Shown here one piece after another: positions 10,819 through 22,740 of a stretch of DNA of 64,000 bases. The stretch comes from Sphaeramia orbicularis. Lineage: Eukaryota > Chordata > Actinopteri > Kurtiformes > Apogonidae. Location of the stretch: NCBI RefSeq assembly GCF_902148855.1, contig NC_043976.1, positions 20,062,166 through 20,126,165 of the forward strand. Reading direction: 5' to 3'. Made by a program: the position numbers and the translations under genes. The notes under the pieces were generated by a model. The model worked only from the letters and a program-made list of their open reading frames with translations. It was not told the origin of the DNA and searched no databases. Every line of letters begins with the position of its first letter. The first letter of the stretch is position 1.

Positions 10819-13800
10819 TCAGCATGTTCAGCTGGTTTATGCTCTATTTCTAGCTTTTTTTTTTTTTTTTTTTTTAGCTGTTTCATGATGTGAATAACTA
10901 GAAAAGTGGGAAATAAAGACTTCATTTTGGGGGGGCTTTTTTTTCCTTTTTTTCTTTTATTGTTTTATCATTTTAAGAGGATTAGTTGCAGCAAACAGTG
11001 AAAACAAAAATGTTCTATGATCTGTAAATGCATAAAGTTTGATTTTCAGTGTCATTTACAGGTCTTTGCTGTAACTTGATGCTGTGGAAAATAAAAGGTC
11101 AAGGAAAAATTGTGTCTTAGTCCTTTTTCTTTGGCAAAACATCACAATGCTTTTGTGTTTCCACACTTACAGCTTACATCTCTACAGCAAGTGCTAACAT
11201 ACATTCAGAGTGACTCCTGTGTTCATTCTACTTTAAGAGGCAGTAATGTGTGAATGTCACAGTCATTCACAGTCTTACATGAATAAATAACATTGATCTA
11301 ATCCAAAGTATTTAAAAATAGTTACTCATTTGGACTGTCTGATGGAAATAAATAGCAAATTACATTCCTGGGCATGTATTGTGTGACCTTTAGCTTTCTG
11401 AACACTGATAAGGAGCCTAAGTTTTGACTGAGCAGGTTAAAAATAATACCTAATATATCAAAGACCTGGACACAAAGGTCTGTGCATGAAAGACGTGGAA
11501 CACACAAAATACAGTGGACCATAATCTTCATTTTATATTGCAGCCTCCATCATTCATAAGTAACTGCTTTTACTCCCCAGTTTTTCGTTCCCACTCAAGT
11601 AAAGACTCTTTCACTCCTTTGTCTCTGTAGTTAGTTTCCCTCAGTTTCTTTCTGCAAAAGGGTAAAAAATTTGTTTGTGTTACATCCTCTCAATCACAGC
11701 TGCCAAGCTCTTGTTATGCTGCCAAGCATATTGACCTTGTGAAAGACTTTGCATCCTGAAATGTTTAAGCTCTGCTGTGTCGGAGCCCAGAGGATATGCG
11801 TGGTCTTCACACAGCCTCCGATTCTGAGATGATGGCGGCACATTGTTGGATGCCAACATATGGTTCAGAGTAAATCTGTCTTTTTCTTCCTTTATTGTGC
11901 GGCAGTTTATCCTCTGTCTGCTTTGGCAGACCATATCCTCCTGGTGATGCACCGAGTCTATTATCAGTGTCCAGTTTTGTTCCGTACAGGCTCGTATGTG
12001 TCATGACCTGCAGCCATGGTGTGTTTTATTTTGAACACATGCTGCGTCTTAGAGCTCAGGTTTTGACTCTGTTTTTCTGAATAACATTTGATTTTACAGT
12101 TGACCTGTTTAGTTCATTGAACAAAATGAACTCTGTATACAGTTCAAGCTATTTACCACATCCTACCTCAGCTCTGAAATCCTCTTTGTTATAAGCTTCA
12201 CATTGTCATGTTCAAAAAAAGCATCTGCAAACACACAATACAGTGTGTTTTCCATCTTACACTTCACCTTCAACAATACATGTTGTAATCCATGAAATCT
12301 CTAGAATGGACTCTCTAGAATAGAATCTCTAGAATAGAATAGAATAGAATAGAATAGAATAGAATGCCTTGATTGTCAATGTACAGTCTTAAAAAAAAAA
12401 AAACACACACAAAAACAAAACCAATAAATCACAAAACATAATATAATAATAAATGAGAATTTTAATAGTGACTGAACAGTTAAATAGTATTTAAGTAAGA
12501 TCTCTTTATAAAGATAAACATCATCATAATATCAACTTTATCCCTGTGCATCTTCAGCTGTTAAAACACAGTGATGTGTAACAGACAAAACTGTTGAAAA
12601 GCAGAATAGGTTATTCTTAGAGATTTAATTATAATACCATTAAATGTGTCATTGTCACTACACGGTTAATCTTGACATTGTGAAAACGTACAACAAACAT
12701 GTGCATTATTCATAGCTCTATATAAAACTTCAGTATTCTCTGCTACTAATAGAGAAAATCATCCTTTTATTCCTTGAAATTAAAATAATTACTCATCGCA
12801 TGTCGCCTCTTACACTGTTGAGACCGACCAATTTAGATTCCTTGAAAGTAAATCACTGCTCCTTTTAAGATTCGCTGAGTGCTCTCTAATGGCAGCAGGT
12901 TGTGATTACTTTAGAGTTTCTGCTGCAGAATACTGTAAATAAAGAAAATTAAGTTCAGTACCTGCATTTATATTAGTGATTGTTACCTCTGCTTTTACAT
13001 CCAATTAGTGTTTCTTTAATTCATTTGCTTCGCTCTTTAAATAATGAGTTTGAACAGACTGATCTCAATGAAAAGAGGTTTTATCATCACATGTATAAAA
13101 CTTTAATCCTACGTCACTTTGGGGAGCAAATGGCTAAAAGGCAACACTCAACAAGTTTTCCATGGAGGAACTTTCAATTTGATTACTGAATTGCTCTGTG
13201 ACCAAGGTTTGCAAGGTGCGTTTTGTAATTAGAGTGTTTTTTCTTCCTCCTCCAAATCCCCCTGATGTGTCCAGTTCAGTGGGCTGTGCATCCAGCCCCC
13301 ACACAGACGGTTGTCAACTCAGGTGGGCTTCCCCAAGCTCCTTGACCCCTCTCAACATGGGTGAGCATGAATTACATTAGCCACAGTTATGTAAACAGTA
13401 ATTAGATAAGGGATTTGGACCAATCTCTTGCCCTGCATCGAGCTGGAACCCATTACTATCCACTGCGCACAAGTTTGTTTAATATGCCACTACATGTGTA
13501 CGTATGTATATGGGTACGTGTCTTGATCATACTCACGACAATGCATACTTTACACAAATAAACCTCTGAGAGATCAGACTAAGCACAAACAGCCATCTGC
13601 CTGATTGAGCTGTGATATAACACTGAGCCCTGGGGTGGATGCAGTTTAGTTTGAGTTGGGTTGGCAATGACTTTCAAACAGGGCAGAAGGAACAGGAGCC
13701 TAACTAACCACAAGTAGGTTGTACATACCCTGAGGCGACTCACACAATTACAACCAAGATCCTGCTTTGTTGCACCCCTCTGCCTGCCTGTAACTGCATG

Positions 13801-14694
13801 TAAAGAATCAAAAATGAATCCAACATCCGCTATCTGTTCTTAATCATCTGTGGCACTGAATCATCCTGTTTTATTTGTACATATGCAGTTGAGGCCTAGC
13901 GGCTGTCACTCTGCATTACTTGCCATTGACACCATTTATGCAGGCAACGATCAAATGAGAGCCATGAGTGTAAATCATCCGTAAATCTGTGCTTTAGAGA
14001 AATGTCTAAATAACCTCAAAATAAACCTGAGAACGAGCGCAGCATTGCTGATGTTTGCTTTCACTGTCAGGTGCTAGAGGAAAGTGGAGAGTGAAAAGTG
14101 CACGTGTGAGCATGTGAGAGGTATTCCCATGAGAGGCCTTGTGATGCTCTCACAGGCTGCATATAATGGAAATTAAGGACTTATTCACAAATTTATGTGT
14201 TTTTTCCCCCCCACAGGAATCAGTGACATTTTCCATTTTGATAGCAGCCCAGTTTAACAGCTCTCTTCATTTCCTGTTGAGTCCAAAATAATAAGAGAAC
14301 AGCGTGTGATCCTTGTGTGAAAACCCCCTCCTCTTCTAGCTTCAGAGCCAGAGCAGGTGTGGACAAAATAACAGAAACACCATATCATATCAAGAACCTA
14401 AGAGGGAGTAGTATCACACTTTGCCTGGGAAAAAAAAAAAGATTCTTCAGAAGCTGTCACAGTCTGAAACTGTGTTTACTGAATAAAAATCCTTCTTTGA
14501 AGGTTGAAGGAGGTGGAAATCTGCCTTGTGTGTGGAGATCCAAAACTCCCTGCTAAGGTTCATTGATGTACAGGTCTTTTCATTTCTCAGGGGTAAAGGT
14601 TTAGCGCTCTTTACATCAGGTTCTGCGTCTTTGTACTCCGGTATTACATTAAAGTGGTTTCTGAAAAGGCAGCCTTGACATACATTAAAGCTTT
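10819..14694. other. Intergenic, simple repeats only
   Basis: No gene recognised. Contains poly-T at 10855-10875, an AATAG pentanucleotide array at about 12315-12366 followed by GCCTTGATTGTCAATGTACA, which resembles the end of a dispersed fish repeat, and a short poly-A. The stretch 13355-13460 is non-repetitive with TAATTAG-like and GATAAG-like motifs and could be regulatory. Confidence 0.35.
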
Positions 14695-14702
14695 GTATAG
14701 AG

Positions 14703-15548
14703 CAGTGGTTTCCAACCTTTTCTGGCTCGTGACCCCATTTTAACATCACAAATTTCTGTCATTCAAAACAGAGACTTCTTTTTTTTTGCTAAAATTAATT
14801 TGTTTTTGATCATGTAATAGTTTGCTATACTATGTTGCAAATAAATGTTAATTTTAGACGACATTTATTCTATATAATGTATATTATTATGGACGGAGGC
14901 AGAAAAGCCAGGTGTAGATTATTGCACAAAGTGAGAATTTTATTGTCCTTGGTCAGGATATGTACAGTCAGTCAAGCTTGGATTTACAAGGCTGACAATT
15001 AATACAGAACAAACTAGAAGCACTCGGAGAGTGCAGACCTCCTCCAAGGCTGATCAGTGGCCCCCCCGTGGGCCCCCCCACCCCCAATCACCACCAAAAT
15101 TTAATCATTTCTTCCTTATCCCATTTCCAACAAACCCTGAAAATTTCATCCAAATCTGTCCATAACTTTTTGAGTTATGTTGCACACTAACGGACAGACA
15201 AACAAACAAACAAACAAACAAACAGACAAACAAACAAACCCTGGCAAAAACATAACCTCCTTGGCGGAGGTAACAATAACTCAACCTATGAATTATGAAA
15301 GGGCTGCAGCATCTGAAACCGACCACAATGAACATTTGAAAGATAAACAGTACCACAGTGTTTCAGTTTCAGCTTCACAGTTTGCCATGTCTTTTATGTA
15401 TTGTGATTGCCTCTCCCAACTCACCATATATTTTTTATTAGTAATTTTTTAAAATTATTTTTTATCAATTATTATAAATTTCAGGCGACCCCTTTCGAAT
15501 TCCAGGTGACCCCATGTGGGGTCCCGACCCCAAGGTTGAAAAACACTG
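14703..15548. mobile_element. hAT-type MITE (family B) with perfect 8-bp target duplication
   Basis: An 846-base element with imperfect terminal inverted repeats, left CAGTGGTTTCCAACCTT and right AAGGTTGAAAAACACTG. It is flanked on both sides by the identical octamer GTATAGAG (14695-14702 and 15549-15556), the 8-bp duplication that hAT transposases make. CAGTG ends are also typical of hAT. There is no transposase coding. A different dispersed repeat is nested inside at about 15009-15272. The intact duplication suggests a fairly recent insertion. Confidence 0.9.
15009..15272 (-). repeat. Nested dispersed repeat (CCTCCGCCAAGG family)
   Basis: Runs from CTAGAAGCACTCGGAGAG to CTTGGCGGAGGTAA, with an internal (AAAC)n / GACAGACA stretch. 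The same unit in the opposite orientation occurs at 62771-63174, sharing CTCAAAAAGTTATGGACGG-like and CACCAAAATTTAATCATTT-like blocks. Inward-facing GGCGGAGGT / ACCTCCNCC near both ends suggest short inverted termini. I know it as a very common fish repeat but cannot assign a class securely. Confidence 0.7.
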
Positions 15549-16142
15549 GTATAGAGGGTCACAGCCTCCTGTTCTGTCAAGAATGAATGACAGAAGTTCT
15601 GATTCAATTTAGTGCTAACACAGTATTTGCAACCTAACCACTTTGAAGTGTCATTTGTGACTATTTCTGTACTGTGGTAATGTAATATGTCAGCGTCTCT
15701 TTAAACATACAACTAACAGGCAATTAAATGTTAAATATGTAGAATCTGCCCATGCTCACGTACGTTTGTGCACGATTATGTGTACGTGTTGTGGTGGTAG
15801 ATGATCTTTTGTTAATGTTTGTCAGAAGTGGCAAGTGTGCACACATTTCTGGTAAAAGTACAAAATAAGTAGACATAACTTCCTCATTGTGTACCTTCTT
15901 TACACAGGTAAAAGTTTTTTGACGCACCAGGGGCTTGACGAAAAAACAACATGAAAGTGTGACATACTCCCCCCTGAATAGTTTGCATCAAAACTATTCA
16001 CTCCAACAGTGATGTGTTTTTGTGACAGTTATGACACTTGCAATAAAATTTTTGAATATTTTTACGTCAGGCCCTTTGACAGGAATAGTAAAGGATTCAT
16101 CATCACCTGGAGTCTCATCTGCAGCATGGGTGTCTGATCCCG

Positions 16143-16182
16143 GGTCCCCTGGTCCCCTGGTCCCCTGGTCCCCTGGTCCCCT
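16143..16182. repeat. GGTCCCCT x5 minisatellite
   Basis: Five exact 8-base copies in tandem, directly after CCCGG. The open frames across it on both strands are products of the repeat and not genes. Confidence 0.95.
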
Positions 16183-16531
16183 GGGTTTATGTCCAATGTT
16201 CAGGTAAAAAGACTCACACGGTGTGAACTGTATTTGATTCATGTGATGCTCATGTTACACAAACTCCTCACTATTCAGAGAGCTGAAGTGTTTGTTGATG
16301 CTGCTCCACACATTGTACGTCACTTCATTATCTTCATCATTTTTTTCTTTCTATTAACTGTAAAGTGTGGCTAGAAAACTACAGGTCCAGCTCCATCATT
16401 GTTGTTGTCATACGATGTCAAATTCTTACAAATGAAAATCTTGTGAAAAAATAAAATCCTTTTTCACTGTACATCTTGTATGAAAGCTCTCAGCTGTTTG
16501 AGAAAAAAAAAAAAATTCACGTGCAATTAAG

Positions 16532-16576
16532 TACACACACACACACACACACACACATCTACACACACACACACAC
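16532..16576. repeat. (AC)n microsatellite
   Basis: Two AC runs separated by ATCT, about 45 bases in all. Confidence 0.95.
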
Positions 16577-17078
16577 AAAAGAAGTAAAACGCAGCAGCAG
16601 AAGTCCGTCTCTGCAGTCCATTCTCTATTTCATGGCGATTTAGTTTTCTCATGTCTTTTTTCTTCTTATTAAAAACTAAATCTGGGATACACAAGCACTC
16701 AGGGATCGTATATTCTATGTGTTATTGATCCGTCCATTTGGTTGAAATCAGTCTAGAGGTTGGAAAGGCTTGAAATGATACAAAATAATAACTAACAAAA
16801 AAAATACCTGAAATTTTTGCTCAAAAATGCATTAAAATGAATTTATCGAGTCTGTTGCCTGATGAAAATGTGAAAAATGAAAAGTACTGATATAACAACT
16901 AAAGTACTTTCATTTCATGTCAGGTGCAACATCAAAATGGGGTTCAACGAAACTCAAAAGACAGTACAATATCAAGTGGAGCCTCATATTTTATGATGTT
17001 TCCCAATTTGTTCAGCACAAAAGCAGCCATACTACCATTCTGCTGTTATGATGCTGGACAAGACCAAAAAAAAAAGTA

Positions 17079-17121
17079 AACAAACAAACAAACAAACAAA
17101 CAAATAAACAAACAAACAAAT
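17079..17121. repeat. (AAAC)n microsatellite
   Basis: About eleven AAAC-type units with one AAAT variant. Confidence 0.9.
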
Positions 17122-19904
17122 AATGTACTTTGACCTCTGACAAGTCGGATTTTCTGTGAAACTCCTTATTTTCACTCAGTTCAGTTCTTCAGTGCTTCTC
17201 TTTTGCTCCTTACTGCTGCAGTACTGTGCAACATAGCATCCTTTAGCTCCACCTGAGCACACAAGCACATGGGAAATTTACATATTGATCCTTTAGCGCA
17301 TGAATGTGTAATAACATGACTCATTGCTCCTTTTTGTTCCCACAAACTTGAACTAAAGGTCACTTATTTTCTCCAGATTTGTGTCCATCCTGTTAAAACA
17401 AATAGGATGAGCTCTTATTGCAGTGAAGCCCTAATTATTAACCAGGACATACCAGCTAAAGCTGTAATAATGATCAGATCAACAGAAATGACACACAAAC
17501 AACACAATTATTCTAAATATGAGATCCCTTGTGAAATTCTTTGAAATTGTTTTACTTCCACAAACTTTAGGGCATGAGAAAAAAAGCTGGGATTACATTT
17601 ACATTTCAAAGTGAGCACACCAATGCTTGAGGGTCTCTGCATAGATGTATGTGATCCATATTATTTATAGCTCAGGATCGTCCCCCTGGGATTCTGATGC
17701 TGTTCGGCGTCTGTCATGCCACAGCAGAGGGCAGTTGGGTGAATGTAGCTTGCAATTAGTGAATGTTGCATCATGTAAGGCCAAAGGGTTGCATGATGCG
17801 TGACCAACATTTAATCACAGCATTGATCAGACAGTTGGAGACAAGTTGGGGAGAACAAAGCAAACCGGCTGACAGGAGTCACTTTGGGGGACATGGCAGC
17901 AGGAGGACTGTTTAGAAGCACCTTTGTCTCTCAGCAGCAGCGACATAAATCTGGTCAGTCACAGATATTTAGCATGCCGCTGACACACTGACACTCTGTG
18001 AGCGATAAGTGACAGAGGCCCCAAGCAGGAGTCGAGCAAGGTGACTTCTGCCCTTTTGCTAATGAGCACTGCTCCTCTGACTCATTCAGCAACATCGACT
18101 GATCCAGGAAGAATCACTCCTGTTGAATGGAGCAAGAACAAAGTCACTATTCCCCGGAGTGTTTGTTGGAATCTCAACCGAGTCAGCAAGCCGAGATCTG
18201 TGCTGAATACATCATACAAAGCATGCATGCAAACACTGCAGGCATGCCACCTGCTGCAAATGCACACAGACATAAGCAAGTACCACCGGACACATACTCA
18301 TGATTCAACAAACAGTCCAGAATTAGGGAGAAAAAATGGGAAAATGCAAAACATTCATCAGTACAATTGAATTAAACAACCTGTAAAATATGGATGACTT
18401 GAAATCATCTTACATCCTGAGTACATCTCTCACAAAACACTTTCCAGTTGCACTCATAAATGATTGAGAGTTTTTGAAGTAAAGTTAACAGATAAAATGT
18501 ATAAATTACCCGACAAATCTCTCATAAAGTATCACTGGATTGTGATTTGCAGCCCATGAGGGCACCAACAGCACTTTCACAACATCTCCATGTATCTGTA
18601 AAAAGGCCAAATTGACACTTGTCAAAATTCATATTTTCATTAAAATCATTTCTTTGAGGATCTGGGGTTTTTTGCCTTTCATTCCATGTGGTCCACTTCC
18701 ATCAAATCTGTCAACATCAAGTGGAGTACCACTTAGTGCCTAAAAGCCCTCTTATCTGTGATAAAGAATGTGAAAGGGATGGGGTTTTTTTTTTTTCTTT
18801 TACCAGCCACTCTTACAGACACGGATATTTAAAATGTCCCTCATTAAATTGTACTGAAAATGGAAATTACAGTGCTATCCATGAAGTTACACAGATCCTT
18901 CTCAGCTGTGCAATGTGAACATTGTGTGCACTGTAGTGATTTTTCCTCAAATAATGTCTGATTAACAAATTTTACATCCATCCAGCTGTGAGCAGTTCCC
19001 TGAGGGAGTTGGTGTCTCTCTACATTTCATTAAGCTCGGTATCAGTCTAATTATGCGCCATTGTGCACCTACAGACTAATTAAGAGGGAATCAATAAGGG
19101 TCCTGGATGCCCCTCACGTAGGGGCTCAGTCCTCAGCCCCCTCATTACTAGAGCTTCAAAGAGGATTTCTCAGGATTTACCTGAGGGGTTGATGACACAT
19201 TAGGCTGCACAGGTTTGGCAAACCTTGGTGTTTTCTCTCCTTTCTCCCTTTTTGTTTGAGTTAGTGTGCCGTGGGATCTGATTATAAATATGTGAAAAAG
19301 ACCACAGGCAGTAGGAGATGACAAGATATTTAAAGACACACCACAACTTATGAAACCCTGTGGAGTGCGCACACTCACAGTACAAAGTTAACCCTAATAC
19401 CTCAGCATTCCTCACACCATACAACACAGATCCGTAGTCACAATGCACTGACTTGGTTTGATGTATCTGCAGTGTATTTGTGTGTGTCTTTTGATTAAAT
19501 GAGACATGTGGGAAGGTTTTGACCTGCAGGGTGCTGTGTATACATCCTGTGTTGTGACTGATGAAAAAAATGCAGCAGCTCTCACTGACGACAAGATAAG
19601 ATTCTGTAATTATCAACTGTTTTATTTCTTTTTTTTAATTATTTGACCTTTAAGAACTTGTTGAAATACAACATCCCTTCCTCAAAGGAGTCCTGGTCAA
19701 GACAGAAGCAGAAATAGATTCACATAAAAACATTATCAGATGCACATCACCTGTAATATACAGTATATAAGCAATGGAGAATAAAGGAGTACAATGAAAA
19801 ATACATCTGATGCAGAGTTAGCATACAGACAAAAACTCTGATTTAATTCACCTCAACCTTTATTTAACTGATAAAAGTACAAAGAGCAGCATTTTCACCT
19901 TTTT

Positions 19905-20535
19905 TTTTTTTTTTTTGAAGCTTTTGCTGTTATCATTCTGGATGGTCTTCCTCATCTTTGTTGCATAGAATCTGAGTTTAATATTTACTAAAAACAAGCT
20001 CAAACATAGACTCGTCTGACCACAGCACTGGTGTTTTACTGTCTTTTTGGTCCATTTGGGAAAAGCTTTGGCCTAGAGACCTCCATGTTGCTGCATAGAT
20101 CTGATACAGAGCTTCCTCCTTGGTGACTACAGCTTCAGGATGCAACTCTGGACACACAAACAAACATGTGAAGTGACAACAGTTTTCTGCAAAGTCCTCC
20201 AGCCAGTGTGACTATATATGTCACGGGTAGAACAACAAAACGACAGTGACATTGAGATTTTCCCCGAATCTCTGAATCTGTTTAAACTGACTGAAAAATG
20301 TCTCAAAAAATTTGGCATAAAGTAAACATGACCCATACTTGCTCGCAGAGACCAAGCCTGTGGTTGATGCTCCTTTTCTGCCCAATCATGATCCAATCAC
20401 CTGTTACCAGTGAACCTGCTAAAGGTGAAATCTTACAGAGCAATGTCTCTTGTACATTTATAAACTGTTGTCTTATTTGTCTCAACTTTTTTGTGTGTAT
20501 TGCAGGCAGCAAAGCCCATTTGATTATATATAAAA
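19905..20535 (-). mobile_element. Decayed Tc1/mariner-like DNA transposon fragment
   Basis: On the minus strand 19978-20163 reads a short piece ending VLWSDESMFELVF, which resembles the catalytic-domain motif VLWSDESKFE of Tc1-type transposases. Its DNA (GACTCGTCTGACCACAG, then GGTCCATTTGGGA) matches the usual fish Tc1-like pattern. Further right, CCCAATCATGATCCAATCAC, CTGTTACCAGTGAACCTG and TGTATTGCAGGCAGCAAA resemble the body of a common non-autonomous fish relative. Ends are not recognisable and only a small part of a transposase remains. Confidence 0.55.
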
Positions 20536-20663
20536 CCTAAAGTTAGACTGGGCAGTTTTTGTTTTGTTTTGGAGTTGTTTTTTTTTTGTTCTGTCATCAG
20601 TTCGATGAAGGCAAAATGGGGTAAACACCTAATTCAAAAGTAGAGAAAACACGGCAACTCAAC

Positions 20664-20830
20664 AATGCAAAGTCAAAGTCAGCTCTACTGTCAATTCACC
20701 ATGTGTACCACACATACAGACTAATTGAAAAAATGTTTCTGTTTAAGCCGCAGGGCAAAGGATTTAACCTACACAAACACACATGCATGTTATAGTAGGT
20801 AAATAACAATTATATACAAATGCAAAATTA
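20664..20830. repeat. Dispersed-repeat fragment (AGTCAGCTCTACTGTCAATT type)
   Basis: CAAAGTCAAAGTCAGCTCTA followed by CTGTCAATTCACCATGTG and CACATACAGA resembles a common fish repeat terminus that reads GTCAGCTTTATTGTCAATT. No full element is delimited. Confidence 0.35.
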
Positions 20831-21584
20831 GATAGAATCCCCTAAAAACACATCAACTGCGATCAGTTGATAGATCACATAGTGCAGGTCGACTGTGTGC
20901 CATTCAAAAAATTTTTCAGATGTTAGTCTGTCATCTATGCTCCCTATGGCATTTGACGCTTGACATACAGGACGTCCACTCTGAGATCTCTTCTCTTCTA
21001 ACACAGAGTCACTGCGCACTGTGTTGAAACATGCAGTCAATGGCACAAGCAGCTGCAAAACTCCGGTGAGCCAAGTGAACTAGTTATCCTTCCATCTTAC
21101 ATATATATATCTACTAAAGGACTTTAAAATGAGTGGGAGAGCTGGACCAAACAAACCAAATTTGCCACTTTCATATGCAAAGGCAGGGGGAGTTTTTTCC
21201 CCCATCCTCATTTTTTGCACATGAACATTAAGTCCAATAATAGTGTTCCACCATGACTGATGATCATTTGGAAGTCTACTTGAGACTGGTTCCAGCAGCT
21301 ACTGTCCAGACAATGCAACCCTGGATGACTCTTCAGTGATGACATTCAGTGCAAGTCATTAGAGTAAGACACTGACCATAAATGTAGTGAATATGTGCCA
21401 TAAGAGTTCATGCAGTTGTGCATTGTACATCTACTATATTATAAAGTATACTCAGTATATACATATATCAGTAAATATATGTTTAGCAGTTTTTAGATAT
21501 GAACATGAAAAGAGATGGAGGGGAGTTGACCTTTTGAGAATGATTTTTTTTTTCTCCTTTTTATGAGCATGTGTTTTAACTTTT

Positions 21585-21936
21585 ACGGTGGTACAGTGGA
21601 TTCTAGCACTTGTGCCTCACAGCAAGGAGGTCCTGGGTTCAATTCCAACACCAGTTAACGGGAGTTGGGACCTTTCTGTGTGAAGTTTACATGTTCTCCC
21701 CTTGTTTGCATGGGTTCTCTCCTACCATTCAAAGACATGCACTGATAGGTCAATCTAAATTGCCTACAGGTGTGTATGTGAGAGTGATTGGTTGTTCGTC
21801 ACAATATATGTCCGCCCTGCGATGAATGGCGACACATCCAGGGTGCACCCTGCCTTTGCCCATAGGTAGCTGGGATTGGCTCCAGCACCCCCGTGACCCT
21901 CTCGAGGACAAAGCAGTTCAGAAAATGAATGAATGA
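21585..21936 (+). mobile_element. tRNA-derived SINE
   Basis: About 350 bases. The 5' part carries an RNA polymerase III promoter: A-box-like GGTGGTACAGTGG and B-box GGTCCTGGGTTCAATTCC. The body has CATGTTCTCCCCTTGTTTGC, AAAGACATGCACTGATAGG and CTGGGATTGGCTCCAGCACC, all hallmarks of a very common fish SINE. It ends in GAAT repeats. It is not a functional tRNA gene. Confidence 0.85.
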
Positions 21937-22612
21937 GTTTTTAGATAATTTTGACTTGGTCACTTTAAAAGAAGCTAATAAGCTGAAAAAGTATGACCAC
22001 TCCTGTTTTACAGATAATCAAAGACAGAAGTGTTTCAAGGGTAATTATACGGCTCATCCCATGTCCGTGCCATACTAATTATTTTGTCTTTTTTCACAAA
22101 GTTGTGAGGAAACTTTGGGGAGGCTCAGGATCAACAGAGTACAGGGTGTACCCGATGATGTCACTGCGATAAGACCCCACACTGCTGCTGAATACCAAAC
22201 TGAGGGACGACCTCTGGAAGTTGCCATGACACCAGGCGCTAACCACCTCCGTCTGCTTCCAAAGTCCAGCATGGAGCCTGTATAGCGCAAACATGCTCAC
22301 GCAAACATATACGTCATGCACTCACTCTCATTATGATTCTCACTTACACACATACGGGTAATGTGGTTGGAATGATATCTCAAGGACTCTCCTCTACATG
22401 CCGTGCTGGGTCTAGGAACCAGGCCAGGTTTGAGGGAGCAGCTGAACTGTCTCACTGCAGTTAGCTGGATGTAGAGGGCGTGCACTTCCGGGAGGCCACA
22501 GCTGTGTTTCTCGTTCACCTACAAACAACACGACCTGGCTGCGCAGAGCTGGGTAATACCTACCACTGCAGTAGGCCGCAACCCAGGATTACCCTTTAAC
22601 ACGAGTCAAGAC

Positions 22613-22740
22613 CAGGGTCAGCAACCTTTACTATCTACAGAGACATTGTTGGCCAGAAAGAGGAATAAATAACTGTTTGGAGCCACAAAATATATTTGAG
22701 CCCTGTAAATGTATACCACGTGATATATGATGCATAGTTT
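22613..22740. mobile_element. hAT-type MITE end fragment
   Basis: CAGGGTCAGCAACCTTTACT followed by GGCCAGAAAGAGGAATAAA and GGAGCCACAAAATAT resembles the left end of a fish hAT MITE (CAGGGGTCAGCAACC). The matching right end was not found, so only a fragment is called. Confidence 0.45.

Larger units (their letters stand above)
15557..19900. other. Intergenic with microsatellites, no gene recognised
   Basis: Contains a GGTCCCCT minisatellite (16143-16182), (AC)n at 16532-16576 and (AAAC)n at about 17079-17121. Two stretches, 17690-17900 and 18985-19125, lack repeats and are rich in TAATTA-type homeodomain motifs; see findings. Open reading frames here have no recognisable relatives. Confidence 0.35.

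Noticed and set aside
11680-12004. A 90-codon minus-strand frame with higher GC
   Set aside because: No family resemblance, overlapping frames on both strands and no splice sites that extend it.
16128-16190. Short direct repeats resembling a CRISPR-like array
   Set aside because: The 8-base units are contiguous with no spacers; this is a minisatellite in vertebrate DNA.
19978-20163. A host gene suggested by the 61-codon minus-strand frame
   Set aside because: The VLWSDESMFELVF stretch and flanking DNA are better explained by a decayed Tc1-type transposase.
21585-21660. A possible tRNA gene because of A- and B-box motifs
   Set aside because: No tRNA fold or anticodon arm; the boxes are followed by a standard fish SINE body and GAAT tail.
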